A stretch of DNA of 64,000 nucleotides from an uncultured Paracoccus sp. (GTDB lineage: Bacteria; Pseudomonadota; Alphaproteobacteria; Rhodobacterales; Rhodobacteraceae), in assembly GCF_945915435.1 (NCBI RefSeq), contig NZ_CAMEFG010000004.1:50292-114291 (forward strand), given 5' to 3'. The position numbers and the translations under genes were made by a program. Under the pieces are notes generated by a model, which was not told the DNA's origin, made no database searches, and saw nothing but the letters and a program-made list of their open reading frames with translations. Numbering within the stretch: the first letter of the stretch is position 1; each line of letters opens with the position of its first letter. Shown here piece by piece: positions 25,806 to 34,129 of this stretch.

Positions 25806-26773
25806 AACATCTGGACCTGCATACGCTTGGACCCATCATCGCCCTGATCGCGCTGATCATATTGGGGGCGCTGCTGAACCCGGCCTTTCTGGCGCCCGCG
25901 AACATCACCAATGTGCTGGCGCGATCCGCCTTCATCGGCATGATCGCGGTGGGCATGACCTTCGTGATCACGGCGGGCGGGCTGGACCTCTCGGTCGGCT
26001 CGATGGCAGCGTTCCTTGCGGGGATCGCGATCATCGCGATGAACACCGTCCTGCCCTATCTGGGGCCGAACTGGGGCACGATCCTGATAGGCATGGCGGT
26101 CGCGCTGACGGGTGGGCTGATCGCGGGATACCTGAACGGCGCGCTTGTCACCAAGGCGCGGATCGAGCCTTTCATCGTCACCCTTGGCACGATGGGCATC
26201 TTCCGCAGCCTTGTGACATGGCTGGCCGACGGCGGCACGTTGTCGCTGGAATACGGGCTGCGCACGCTTTACCGCCCGGTCTATTACGGCGGCATCGGCT
26301 GGATCACATGGCCGATCATCGCCTTTGCGGTGGTCGCGCTGCTTGGCGAATGGATGATGCGCCATTCCCGTTTCGGCCGCCATGTCGAGGCCATCGGCTC
26401 GAACGACCGGGTGGCGCGCTATTCGGCGATCGACGTGGGGCGGGTCAGGCTGATGACCTATCTGCTGCTGGGGATGCTGGTGGGGCTGGCGGTGGTGCTT
26501 TACGTCCCGCGCCTCGGCTCGGCCTCGGGATCCACGGGGGTCTTGTGGGAGCTTGAGGCGATTGCCGCCGTCATCATCGGCGGCACCGCGCTGAAGGGCG
26601 GGCGCGGGCGGGTCTGGGGCACGGTCGTCGGCGTGCTGATCCTGTCCATGATCGACAATATCCTGAATCTGGCCGATCTGGTCAGCCCCTATCTGAACGG
26701 GGCCATCCAGGGGGTCATCATCGTGCTTGCAGTCGTCCTGCAACGAGAGAAACGCACCGCCGAGGAGCGGTAA
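25802..26773 (+). CDS. Sugar ABC transporter permease (RbsC-like)
   Basis: 323-residue CUT2-family permease with eight or more hydrophobic segments and the typical phrases GMTFVITAGGLDLSVGSM (near 57) and EAIAAVIIGGTALKGGRGRV (near 250). Partner of the ATPase upstream and the binding protein 12 bases downstream. The substrate is a monosaccharide or polyol by family. Confidence 0.92.
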   Translation: MKHLDLHTLGPIIALIALIILGALLNPAFLAPANITNVLARSAFIGMIAVGMTFVITAGGLDLSVGSMAAFLAGIAIIAMNTVLPYLGPNWGTILIGMAVALTGGLIAGYLNGALVTKARIEPFIVTLGTMGIFRSLVTWLADGGTLSLEYGLRTLYRPVYYGGIGWITWPIIAFAVVALLGEWMMRHSRFGRHVEAIGSNDRVARYSAIDVGRVRLMTYLLLGMLVGLAVVLYVPRLGSASGSTGVLWELEAIAAVIIGGTALKGGRGRVWGTVVGVLILSMIDNILNLADLVSPYLNGAIQGVIIVLAVVLQREKRTAEER

Positions 26774-26785
26774 AGGGAGGAAGAA

Positions 26786-27745
26786 ATGATGAAACGCAGA
26801 AGCCTGATGAAAGCCGCCGCGCTGGTGGCGGCGATGGGCATGGGCAGCGCCGCCGTGGCGCAGGATGACCGGACCGTGATCGGCGTGTCGATCCCTTCGG
26901 CCACGCATGGGTTCATGGGCGGGCTGAACTGGCACGCGCAGGATACGATCAGACGGCTGGGCGAGACCTATCCGAATATCGAATTCGTGCTGTCCACGGC
27001 AAGCGATCCGGCCCGGCAGGTCAACGATATCGAGGACATGATGGCCACCCGCAACATCGACGCGCTGGTGGTCCTGCCCTTCGAATCCGAGCCGCTGACC
27101 GCCCCCGTCGCCGCCGTCAAGGATGCGGGCAAGTTCGTGACCGTGGTGGATCGCGGGTTGTCGCAGGACGGCATTGAAGACCTCTATGTCGCGGGCGACA
27201 ACACCGCCTTTGGCCGCGTGGCGGGCGAATATTTCGCCGACAATCTGGACGAGGGCGCGAAGATCGTCGTGCTGCGCGGCATCCCGACGACGCTGGACAA
27301 CGAGCGGGTCGAGGCTTTCCAGGCCGCGCTTGAAGGCTCGGGCGTCGAGATCCTCGACATGCAACACGGCAACTGGAACCGCGACGACGCCTTTACCGTG
27401 ATGCAGGACTACCTGTCGAAATACCCCGAAATCGACGCGGTATGGGCCGCCGACGACGACATGGCCATCGGCGTGCTTGAGGCGATTTCCGCCGCGAACC
27501 GCACGGAAGAGATGTGGGTGATCGGCGGCGCCGGCATGAAGGAGATCGTCGGCCGCATCATGGAAGGCGACCCGCAACTGCCGGTGAACGTGACCTATCC
27601 GCCGGCGCTGATTTCCTCGGCCATCGAGATGACGGCGCTGAACTTCGTCTCGAACGCGCCGATGAAGGGGCGCTTCATCATCGGCAGCCAGTTGATCACG
27701 CCGGAAAACGCCGAACAGTTCCACTATCCCGACAGCCCGTTCTAA
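26786..27745 (+). CDS. Sugar ABC transporter substrate-binding protein (RbsB-like)
   Basis: Periplasmic sugar-binding protein, 319 residues, with signal peptide MMKRRSLMKAAALVAAMGMG ending near AVAQ. The mature part shows the type I periplasmic-binding fold (VIGVSIPSATHGFMGGLNWH, DALVVLPFES, VDRGLS, WAADDDMAIGVLEA). The start follows a strong AGGGAGGAAG ribosome-binding site. Last gene of the LacI-controlled operon. Confidence 0.92.
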   Translation: MMKRRSLMKAAALVAAMGMGSAAVAQDDRTVIGVSIPSATHGFMGGLNWHAQDTIRRLGETYPNIEFVLSTASDPARQVNDIEDMMATRNIDALVVLPFESEPLTAPVAAVKDAGKFVTVVDRGLSQDGIEDLYVAGDNTAFGRVAGEYFADNLDEGAKIVVLRGIPTTLDNERVEAFQAALEGSGVEILDMQHGNWNRDDAFTVMQDYLSKYPEIDAVWAADDDMAIGVLEAISAANRTEEMWVIGGAGMKEIVGRIMEGDPQLPVNVTYPPALISSAIEMTALNFVSNAPMKGRFIIGSQLITPENAEQFHYPDSPF

Positions 27746-27756
27746 GGGTAAGGCCG

Positions 27757-27779
27757 ACCGCCGCATCCGGTGCGGCGGT
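27757..27779. terminator. Hairpin between convergent operons
   Basis: A 9-bp perfect stem ACCGCCGCA/TGCGGCGGT with a 5-base loop, 12 bases after the sugar-binding-protein stop and just before the convergent SDR stop. There is no T-tract on either side, so it is a possible bidirectional but weak terminator. Confidence 0.55.
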
Positions 27780-27785
27780 TGCCGT

Positions 27786-28556
27786 TCAGCCGCGCAGCGT
27801 CGCGCCGCCATCCACATAGAGGTCGGTCATGGTCACATGCCCGGCCTGTTCGGACAGCAGATACATGGCCGCCGCCGCGATATCCTGGGGCGTGGCCAGT
27901 TTCCCCAGCGGGATACCGGCGCGGAAGCTGGCGCCGTCGCCCGCGATCACCCGCGCCGCGCCGGTCTCGTCCTGCCACATGCCGGTCTGCATCGGCGTCA
28001 GGGTCGAGCCGGGCGCGACGATATTGCAGCGGATGCCCTGCGCGGCCAGTTCCAGCCCCAGACAGCGGGTCAGCATCGTCGCCGCCGCCTTTGACGCCGC
28101 ATAGACCCCCATGTTCATGCGCGGAATCCCGGCGGCGTTGGAGCTGACCGTGACGATCGAGCCGCCCTTGCCATGCGCCGCCATCGCCCGCCCGAATGCG
28201 GTCAGGACATTGAAGGTGCCGCGCGCATTGATGCCGATCACCCGGTCCCATTCCTGCGCCCCTGCCTCGAGCAGCGGCAGGGTCGAGACCACCCCCGCCG
28301 CATGGACGCCCAGCCTCAGCGGACCAAAGCGCGCCTCGGCCCCGGCGACCACGGCGTCGGCCTCCTGCGTCACGTCCAGCGGCTGCCAGATCACCCGCTC
28401 GCTGTCGGCAAATCCGCCCGCCGCGATGGCGTCGGACGTGTCGGTGGCGACGGTGATCGCCCCGGCATCATGCAGCGCGGCAACCAGCGCCTGCCCGATG
28501 CCGCCCGCCGCGCCGGTGACGATGGCCAGCCGGTCCTGGAAACCCGTCAGCCTCAT
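27786..28556 (-). CDS. entA: 2,3-dihydro-2,3-dihydroxybenzoate dehydrogenase (EntA/DhbA-like)
   Basis: SDR enzyme of 256 residues: TGAAGGIGQALVAAL near the N-terminus, VHAAGVV (NAG variant), TVSSNAAGIPRMNMGVYAASKAA with catalytic Ser/Tyr/Lys, and DLYVDGGATLRG at the end. It oxidises 2,3-dihydro-2,3-dihydroxybenzoate to the catechol 2,3-dihydroxybenzoate. The function is inferred mainly from the two preceding genes, an isochorismatase and an isochorismate synthase. Overlaps the isochorismatase stop by 4 bases. The start at 28556 (MRLTGFQDRLAIVTG) is the standard SDR start. Confidence 0.85.
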   Translation of the reverse strand: MRLTGFQDRLAIVTGAAGGIGQALVAALHDAGAITVATDTSDAIAAGGFADSERVIWQPLDVTQEADAVVAGAEARFGPLRLGVHAAGVVSTLPLLEAGAQEWDRVIGINARGTFNVLTAFGRAMAAHGKGGSIVTVSSNAAGIPRMNMGVYAASKAAATMLTRCLGLELAAQGIRCNIVAPGSTLTPMQTGMWQDETGAARVIAGDGASFRAGIPLGKLATPQDIAAAAMYLLSEQAGHVTMTDLYVDGGATLRG

Positions 28557-29200
28557 GCGCGCTCTCCTTCTCCAAGCGCGGCCAGCGCCTGCACTGTGTC
28601 CATCACCACGCCGCAGCAACCGGCGATCCAGTCCATCGCGCGGGCGTGCTGTTCGGCCCCGAAATCGGCCTGTGCATCGGCCACCGCAAAGGGCTGGATG
28701 TCGCGCTGAAAGGCTTCGGCGGCGGTGGCGAGGCAGCCGATATGGGCATAGATGCCGGTCACGATCAACTGGTCGCGCCCCCGCGCCCGCATCAGATGCG
28801 CCAGGTTCGAGCGTTGAAACGCGCTGTAGCGGTGCTTGACCAGCACATGATCGCCAGGCTGTGGCGCAAGGGCGGGCAGGATTTCCTCGTGTTCCGGGGT
28901 CGCGCTCATCCCCGGTCCCCAGAGGTCGGCCTGCAGGCCCCGGTCGGGACGGAACTGGCCGCCGCGCTGCGCGGTGTAGAAGACGGGCAGCCCCGCCGCC
29001 CGCGCCGCCGCAATGATCCGCGCGATATTCGGGACCACGGACGCCAGCGGCTCGCCCCCGGCGTCGAAGGGGCGGCAGAAATAACGCTGCATGTCATGGA
29101 CCAGCAGCGCCGCGCGGTCCGGCTGCAAATCCCATGCGGCGCGGGATTTCGGCAGCGCGGCTGCGGGCGGGTCATAGGCGGGGATCGTCGGCAGGGCCAT
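28553..29200 (-). CDS. entB: Isochorismatase (EntB/DhbB N-domain, PhzD-like)
   Basis: Hydrolyses isochorismate to 2,3-dihydro-2,3-dihydroxybenzoate and pyruvate. The 215 residues include LLVHDMQRYFCRPFDAGG with the catalytic Asp (near 34), FYTAQRGGQ, the Lys in LVKHRYSAFQ and LIVTGIYAHIGCLATA with the catalytic Cys. Unlike EntB and DhbB it ends without an aryl-carrier-protein domain, so it cannot by itself feed a siderophore NRPS. Start ATG at 29200 (MALPTIPAYDPP) matches the family N-terminus. Confidence 0.9.
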   Translation of the reverse strand: MALPTIPAYDPPAAALPKSRAAWDLQPDRAALLVHDMQRYFCRPFDAGGEPLASVVPNIARIIAAARAAGLPVFYTAQRGGQFRPDRGLQADLWGPGMSATPEHEEILPALAPQPGDHVLVKHRYSAFQRSNLAHLMRARGRDQLIVTGIYAHIGCLATAAEAFQRDIQPFAVADAQADFGAEQHARAMDWIAGCCGVVMDTVQALAALGEGERA

Positions 29201-29226
29201 CGGGTCGTCCTTGGGTTTTGGGGGCT

Positions 29227-30399
29227 TCAGTCTGGGGAAATGCCGGTCATGCCCGCCGCGCGTGGCAGGCCGAGCGCGTCCAGAAGCGCGCCGAATTTCG
29301 CGCCGGTCTCGACCGCCTCGGCCAGCGGGTCCGAGCCGGGCACGATCCCCGCCCCGGCATGCAGCCGCGCCATGTCGCCGCAGATCTCGGCGCAGCGGAT
29401 GGCCACGAACCAGGCGCCGTCGCCCTGCGCGTCGTTCCAGCCCACCGCGCCCGCATAGAAGCCGCGCGGGACGGGCTCCAGTTCGGCGATCAGGTCGCGG
29501 GCGCGGCGCACGGGCAACCCGCAGACGGCGGGCGTCGGATGCAGCCGCGCGGCCAGCAGGATCGAGGGCAGCGCCGCATCGCGCAGCCGCCCCTCGATCC
29601 GCGTGCCCAGGTGCCACATGCTGCCGGTATGGGTCAGCGCCGTGCCCTCGGGGCAGTCCAGGGCCGTGCAGAAGGGCGCAAGCGTGTCGAGGATATATTC
29701 CACCACCAGCGCATGTTCGCGCCGGTTCTTGTCCGATTGCAGCAGCCCCTCGGCCGCAGCGCGGTCGCGGGCGGAATCGGTGCTGCGCGGGGCCGACCCT
29801 GCCAGCGGATGCGACAGCACCTGCGCCCCGGATTTGCGCAGCAGCAGTTCGGGCGTCGCGCCGACCAGCAGCCGGGGGGCGGTGTGTCCGGGCAAATCGG
29901 GCAGGCGCGTGGCGAATGTGGTCACGCTGCGGTCCCGCGCCAGCCGCGCCAGCACCAGTTCCGCGGGAATGGGCGCGTCGGCGGCCAGGGCCAGCGTCCG
30001 CGACAGCACCACCTTGGCCAGCGCATCCGGCTGCCCGGCGCCGTCCGCCATGATCCGCAAGGCGCGCGCGACGGCAGCCGCGAAATCGTCCACCGGGGGG
30101 TCGGGCCGTATTTCATCGAAGCCGGGCATGGGCCCCGCCGATTGCAGCGCCAGCGGCCCCGGCTGCACCGTTTCCGCCTGCCAGAGGCAATCCCCGTCCC
30201 GGTCCGAAAAGGGCAGCGCCCCACCGATCATGCCGCTTGCGCCCGCCAGCCGCGATTCCAGCGTGTCGGCGCCGCCAGAGGGAAGAGGCCGCGCACCCCC
30301 CTGCCCCTTCAGCGCGCCATGCGGGCCGTCGAAGGAAAACAGGCAGCCCGCCTGCGCCGGATACGTTTCATCCCCGGTCTCTGTCATGCGAATGTTCAT
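29227..30399 (-). CDS. entC: Isochorismate synthase (EntC/DhbC-like)
   Basis: Converts chorismate to isochorismate. The 390-residue chorismate-binding enzyme shows KVVLSRTLALAAD, HPLAGSAPRSTDSARDRAAA, EHALVVEYILDTLAPF, LHPTPAVCGLPVRRARDLI and GFYAGAVGW, all typical of MenF/EntC. ATG at 30399 is preferred because GGAAGGAAG sits directly upstream; two other ATGs lie nearby. First gene of the minus-strand trio for 2,3-dihydroxybenzoate. The 445-bp gap upstream also holds the small RNA gene. Confidence 0.9.
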   Translation of the reverse strand: MNIRMTETGDETYPAQAGCLFSFDGPHGALKGQGGARPLPSGGADTLESRLAGASGMIGGALPFSDRDGDCLWQAETVQPGPLALQSAGPMPGFDEIRPDPPVDDFAAAVARALRIMADGAGQPDALAKVVLSRTLALAADAPIPAELVLARLARDRSVTTFATRLPDLPGHTAPRLLVGATPELLLRKSGAQVLSHPLAGSAPRSTDSARDRAAAEGLLQSDKNRREHALVVEYILDTLAPFCTALDCPEGTALTHTGSMWHLGTRIEGRLRDAALPSILLAARLHPTPAVCGLPVRRARDLIAELEPVPRGFYAGAVGWNDAQGDGAWFVAIRCAEICGDMARLHAGAGIVPGSDPLAEAVETGAKFGALLDALGLPRAAGMTGISPD

Positions 30400-30645
30400 C
30401 CGCTTCCTTCCGAATCTCGTCATTCAAGCTGTGGCTCTGGAAGGGCTGGCTGTCGTGGCGTCCGAGGTGCGGACAGCCTTGCTTGCCGATTGTGCATGCA
30501 GGCTGCCAGAACCGGCAGGCAGAGACAAGCGCAGACCGCCTGAAACCCGCAGCCGGATGCGCAACCCGAGCGAAACAGTCGGGTGAAGACACCCTAGAGA
30601 ACTTGTCAACTATTTGATAATATAAGGTTTTTTGTGCATCGCCCC
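30400..30645. other. Leader region of the 2,3-dihydroxybenzoate genes
   Basis: Non-coding gap upstream of the isochorismate synthase. It includes an A/T-rich patch (30,601-30,635; TATTTGATAATATAAGG) that could hold an iron-regulator site or a promoter. I could not match it to a known Fur, Irr or RirA box. A TTGACA on the minus strand (complement of 30,604-30,609) lacks a good -10. Confidence 0.35.
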
Positions 30646-30674
30646 TTGACCCGGCCATTGGCGGCGCGTATATC
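30646..30674 (+). promoter_or_regulatory. Sigma-70-like promoter of the small RNA gene
   Basis: TTGACC (30646-30651), a 17-base spacer, then TATATC (30669-30674). The pair lies at optimal spacing in an otherwise gene-free gap and points to a transcript starting near 30681 that ends at the strong terminator 75 bases on. Confidence 0.75.
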
Positions 30675-30680
30675 GGTTGC

Positions 30681-30758
30681 AAGACAGCCAGCCAGCTATC
30701 CGACGCGGGCCTGTGCCCCGCCAACCCGACCGGGGGCAGTCGCAAGGCTGCCCTTTTT
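30681..30758 (+). ncRNA. Candidate small regulatory RNA, about 78 nt
   Basis: Predicted transcript from the promoter at 30646-30674 to the terminator at 30734-30758. It contains an internal GC-rich stem around 30710-30722 (GCGGGC/GCCCCGC with one bulge) before the terminator stem. No start codon with a ribosome-binding site or meaningful open frame is present, and the neighbouring genes both run on the other strand. I do not recognise it as 4.5S, 6S, tmRNA or a riboswitch. Position upstream of the catechol-siderophore genes allows an iron-responsive role, but this is speculation. Confidence 0.65.
30734..30758 (+). terminator. Rho-independent terminator of the small RNA
   Basis: Stem GGGCAGTC/GGCTGCCC (8 pairs including one G-T) closed by a GCAA tetraloop of the GNRA class, followed by five T residues. 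The T-tract is on the plus strand only, so it ends plus-strand transcription and does not serve the convergent TRAP operon. Confidence 0.9.
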
Positions 30759-30844
30759 CCTTGGCCGGAACGGCGCCCCGAATGGCAACCACCGCGCCCG
30801 TTTTGCAGGGCGCGGCGGCATGGGCGGCCAGGTGATCGGCCTGT

Positions 30845-32146
30845 TCAGAACAGCTTCTGCGGCAGCCACAGGGCCATCTGCGGCCAGATGATCAGCAGGC
30901 CCACGAAACCCAGCATCAGCAACACGAAGGGCAGCGCACCCCAGATCACGTCCATGATCGAACCGTGCCCCCGGACCCCCTGCACCACATAAAGGTTCAT
31001 GCCGATAGGGGGCGTGATCAGCCCGATCTCCATCATCACGACCAGGAAGATGCCGAACCAGACCGGGTCGATGCCCAGATGCAGGACCAACGGAAAGACC
31101 ACGGGAAGCGTGGCGATCATCATCGACAGCGTTTCCATGAAGCAGCCCAGGACCAGGTAAAAGACCACCAGCAACAAGATGATCTGAACAGGTCCGGCGC
31201 CGACATCCGCGACGAAACCCGTCAGCGCCTGCGGAATGCCCAGCACACCGATCACGAAGTTCAGGAAATGCGCCGCCACCATGATCAGCAGGATCATCGC
31301 CGAGATGCGCACGGTCGAGACCATGCATTCATGCATCATCGGCAGTGAAAAGCGCCGCTTGCCGATGGCGACCCCAAGCGCGCAGGTGACACCGATGGCC
31401 GCCGACTCGGTGGGCGTCGCCCAACCCAGATAGATCGTCCCCATCACGATCAGGAAGATCAGGATCGGGGGGATGATATCCACCAGGCTTGCGAGTTTTT
31501 CGGGCCAGGACCGCGCAGGCAGCATCGGCCCGGCGAGTTCGGGCTTCAGGATGCAGATCCCCGCGATCAGCGCCATGAACAGCCCGGCCAAGAGCAGCCC
31601 CGGCACGACACCGGCGGCGAAAAGCTGTCCGATCGATGTGTTCGTCATCGAGCCGTAGATGATCATGTTGATCGAGGGCGGCAGCAGGATGCCCAGCGTC
31701 GCCCCCGCCGCGATGGAGCCCGTGGTCAGCCGCGCGTCATAGCCGCGCTGTCGCATGATCGGCATCGCCACCGTGCCGATGGTGGCCGCCGTCGCCACCG
31801 ACGAGCCGGAGACAGCGGAAAAGAAGGTGCTGGCCCCGATATTGGTATGCAGCAGCCCGCCCGGCAGTCGCCGCAGCCAGTCCGAAAGGCAGCGGTAGAG
31901 CCCGTCCGTCACGCCCGAACGCACGAGGATTTCACCCAGAAAGACGAAAAGCGGGATGGCGGTCAGGATGAAGTCGTTCTGCCCGCTCCACATCTGGTTG
32001 CCGAAGCTGAGCAGCGTGGGCAGGCCCAGAAACGCCCATGCCCCGACGAAAGCCGTCAGAAACAGCGCTACTGCCACCGGCAGCCCGGTCAGCATCAGAC
32101 CCAGCATCATCAGAAAGCCGACGGCGGTTCCGAAAACTCCGATCAT
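30845..32146 (-). CDS. dctM: TRAP transporter large permease (DctM)
   Basis: Integral membrane protein, 433 residues, about 12 hydrophobic segments, with DctM hallmarks SGSSVATAATIGTVAMPIM, GATLGILLPPSINMIIYG and GLITPPIGMNLYVVQG. It carries the sodium-coupled translocation channel of the TRAP system. Last gene of a DctP-DctQ-DctM minus-strand operon, overlapping DctQ by 4 bases. Confidence 0.93.
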   Translation of the reverse strand: MIGVFGTAVGFLMMLGLMLTGLPVAVALFLTAFVGAWAFLGLPTLLSFGNQMWSGQNDFILTAIPLFVFLGEILVRSGVTDGLYRCLSDWLRRLPGGLLHTNIGASTFFSAVSGSSVATAATIGTVAMPIMRQRGYDARLTTGSIAAGATLGILLPPSINMIIYGSMTNTSIGQLFAAGVVPGLLLAGLFMALIAGICILKPELAGPMLPARSWPEKLASLVDIIPPILIFLIVMGTIYLGWATPTESAAIGVTCALGVAIGKRRFSLPMMHECMVSTVRISAMILLIMVAAHFLNFVIGVLGIPQALTGFVADVGAGPVQIILLLVVFYLVLGCFMETLSMMIATLPVVFPLVLHLGIDPVWFGIFLVVMMEIGLITPPIGMNLYVVQGVRGHGSIMDVIWGALPFVLLMLGFVGLLIIWPQMALWLPQKLF

Positions 32147-32742
32147 TTGCCCAAGGCCTCCATGCCGGTTTCAGGGGTGGCGGTTTCTTCTTCGATCACC
32201 TCTTCAAGGGTCTTGATGCCGTAAAAGCGGTTCAGCCTGCGCCGGTCGCGCAGCATCAGCAGGGTGGCATGGACCGCCACCGCCAGCGAGATTCCCGCGA
32301 AAAGCAGCAACCCCGCGAACCACAGCGATTGCGGTTGCCACAGGGGCGTCATCAGCGGCGTGCCGGAAAGTGAGCGGTATTCGACGCTTTCCATCAAGGT
32401 CGTCCAGGCGCGCCATGCCATGAAGGCGGCCATCAGCGCGATACACCATGCCGAAAAGACGTTCAGCATCGCTTGCATGCGCGGGCCGACACGCTCGATC
32501 AGGATCTCGACGCGGGTATGGGCGCGCTCGATCAGCGCATGGGAAAAGCCGAAGGCCGCCAGGATCGCCAGCATGTAGCCGCCCAGCTCGTCCCCGCCCT
32601 GCAGCGAGATGTTGAAGAAGCGGCGCACGAGGATCTCGGCCGTGACGAACAGCGCCACGCCCAGCAGCATGTATCCCGCGATCAGGGCAAGAAACCGGGC
32701 GAGAGGGTTGACCGCGCGCGTGAGAGGATTTTCAGAAATCAT
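32143..32742 (-). CDS. dctQ: TRAP transporter small permease (DctQ)
   Basis: 199-residue membrane protein with four hydrophobic segments and the DctQ-type phrases AEILVRRFFNISLQGGDELGGYM and FGFSHALIERAHTRVEI. It supports DctM assembly. The ATG at 32742 is chosen (MISENPLTRAVNPL); the frame extends upstream without a better start. 49 bases separate it from the binding-protein stop. Confidence 0.9.
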   Translation of the reverse strand: MISENPLTRAVNPLARFLALIAGYMLLGVALFVTAEILVRRFFNISLQGGDELGGYMLAILAAFGFSHALIERAHTRVEILIERVGPRMQAMLNVFSAWCIALMAAFMAWRAWTTLMESVEYRSLSGTPLMTPLWQPQSLWFAGLLLFAGISLAVAVHATLLMLRDRRRLNRFYGIKTLEEVIEEETATPETGMEALGK

Positions 32743-32791
32743 GGGAAAGACCCTTGTTGAGGGGCGCGCCCCAAAAAGGCGCGCCGTCGCG

Positions 32792-33835
32792 TCAATCGAT
32801 CCGCAGCCCGACAGCGGCACCGGCGGTTTCGTTCCAGATTTCCGAACATTGGGGATCGACGGCGTTGCAGGTCTGTTTCCAGATCGGCAGGACCGTGCTT
32901 TCGGCGATCTCTTTCAGCCGCTCGCGGTCGGCGTCGGTGACTTCGACCATCTGCAATGAGAACTTGCGGTAGTCCTTGCATTCGTCCTGCCCGGTGTTGC
33001 AGGCGTCGGCGACTGCGCTGGCGTTGATGGCCAGATCCCACATCTGTTCTTCCAGCCTTGCGAATTCGGCCGTCAGCTTTTCCTGTTCCTCGGGCGAGAA
33101 ACGGTTCCAGGCATCCAGGCTGATGAAATGCCCCTGAACCGAGCCGGAGACCGACATCGGCAGGTAATGGGTCGTCACCTCGGGCAGGTTGGCGGCATTG
33201 CCCGAAGTGGGCGAAGTGACCCCGCAAGAGGCCACGCCGCGTTGCAGGGCAGGATAGACCTCGGACAGTTGCAAGGTCACGGGGGTCGCGCCGAAGCTTT
33301 CCAGCATCGCCGACATGGACGGGGTGAAGGACCGCACCTTCAGCCCGCGCAGGTCGTCCGCGCTTTCCAGCGGATGGTTGCAATAGAACACCTGCGGACC
33401 GAAGGGCCACAGCGTCAGCACCTTGGCGTTGAAGCGTTCTTGCAGGCGCTGATCGAAAGGCTCGCGATAGGCATCGACGACCTTGCGCAGCGTCTCCATG
33501 TCCGGGGCGACGCCGATCAGGTCGATCCCCTCGAAGAACGGATCGTCGCGCGAAGCCATGCCGATCTGCACCGACATCACGTCGAACGATCCGCCGCGCA
33601 GCATCCGCAGGGCGTCGGGGGCCTTCACGCCGACGACATCCATCGGGTTGTAGTTCATCGAGATGCCGACGCCCGACGCCTCGCCCAGACCGTCGAAAAA
33701 GGCGCGCTCGATGGCAACCTGACTGACATTTTGCGAAAAATTGCCCGCGACACGCAGGGGCGTATCGGCGGGGGCCAGGGTGGCGCCTGCAAGCAGCGCC
33801 ATGCCGGCGGCTGCAAGGGTATGCGACAGTTTCAT
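32792..33835 (-). CDS. dctP: TRAP transporter substrate-binding protein (DctP)
   Basis: Periplasmic solute receptor, 347 residues, with signal peptide MKLSHTLAAAGMALLAGATL. DctP-type segments include KVLTLWPFGPQVFYCNHPLE, LKVRSFTPSMSAMLESFGATPV and SEVYPALQRGVASCGV. The conserved Arg of RSFTP is the usual carboxylate-binding residue. Preceded by GGGAAGGATCGAAAC. It diverges from the decarboxylase/racemase-like gene and shares a repeated sequence with it in the gap, suggesting joint control. Confidence 0.9.
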   Translation of the reverse strand: MKLSHTLAAAGMALLAGATLAPADTPLRVAGNFSQNVSQVAIERAFFDGLGEASGVGISMNYNPMDVVGVKAPDALRMLRGGSFDVMSVQIGMASRDDPFFEGIDLIGVAPDMETLRKVVDAYREPFDQRLQERFNAKVLTLWPFGPQVFYCNHPLESADDLRGLKVRSFTPSMSAMLESFGATPVTLQLSEVYPALQRGVASCGVTSPTSGNAANLPEVTTHYLPMSVSGSVQGHFISLDAWNRFSPEEQEKLTAEFARLEEQMWDLAINASAVADACNTGQDECKDYRKFSLQMVEVTDADRERLKEIAESTVLPIWKQTCNAVDPQCSEIWNETAGAAVGLRID

Positions 33836-33850
33836 GTTTCGATCCTTCCC

Positions 33851-33867
33851 TGTTTTGCATTCATTTT
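33851..33867 (-). repeat. 17-bp inverted repeat, arm 1 (before dctP)
   Basis: Read on the minus strand this is AAAATGAATGCAAAACA, 16 bases before the dctP start codon. The identical sequence lies on the plus strand at 34113-34129. Candidate regulator-binding or translation-control element shared by two divergent units. Confidence 0.8.
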
Positions 33868-34056
33868 GATGTAAAAGCCGTTTTGATCGAGTGTTGCGGA
33901 TTCATATCTTCATTGCAAGAAAGAATGATCGATCCTGCTGAAAACTCGCGCATCATCAGGAAGGAGTTCAAAATATGATCTACAAAACAGCAATTTAATA
34001 AGATGCACGCCAGCGCCTCGACCATTCGAAAGGCAGACGAAACCCACATCTCGGAC

Positions 34057-34086
34057 TTGCATTCAAAACGAGAACTGCCCTATCCT
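34057..34086 (+). promoter_or_regulatory. Candidate promoter of the racemase/dihydropyrimidinase operon
   Basis: TTGCAT (34057-34062), 18-base spacer, TATCCT (34081-34086), with the start codon 34 bases downstream. The -35 overlaps a TTGCATTC motif that recurs in the flanking inverted repeat, so a regulator bound there would block the polymerase. Confidence 0.5.
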
Positions 34087-34112
34087 GCGCGTGAACAGGA
34101 ATTTTCCCGGAT

Positions 34113-34129
34113 AAAATGAATGCAAAACA
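34113..34129 (+). repeat. 17-bp inverted repeat, arm 2 (at the racemase-like start)
   Basis: AAAATGAATGCAAAACA, identical to arm 1 in opposite orientation. It overlaps the start codon at 34120. A shorter related sequence TTGCATTCAAAAC lies at 34057-34069, inside the predicted promoter, so the shared part TTGCATTC may be the recognised half-site. Confidence 0.8.

Noticed and set aside
30681..30758. Small RNA considered as 4.5S RNA, tRNA or a known riboswitch
   Set aside because: The conserved 4.5S loop, tRNA arms and known riboswitch cores were not found, and both flanking genes run the other way, so it is not a leader.
33861..34049. 62-codon minus-strand frame in the dctP upstream gap, with Cys-rich hydrophobic start
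   Set aside because: No ribosome-binding site and it overlaps the regulatory repeats; composition reflects the local A/T-rich DNA.
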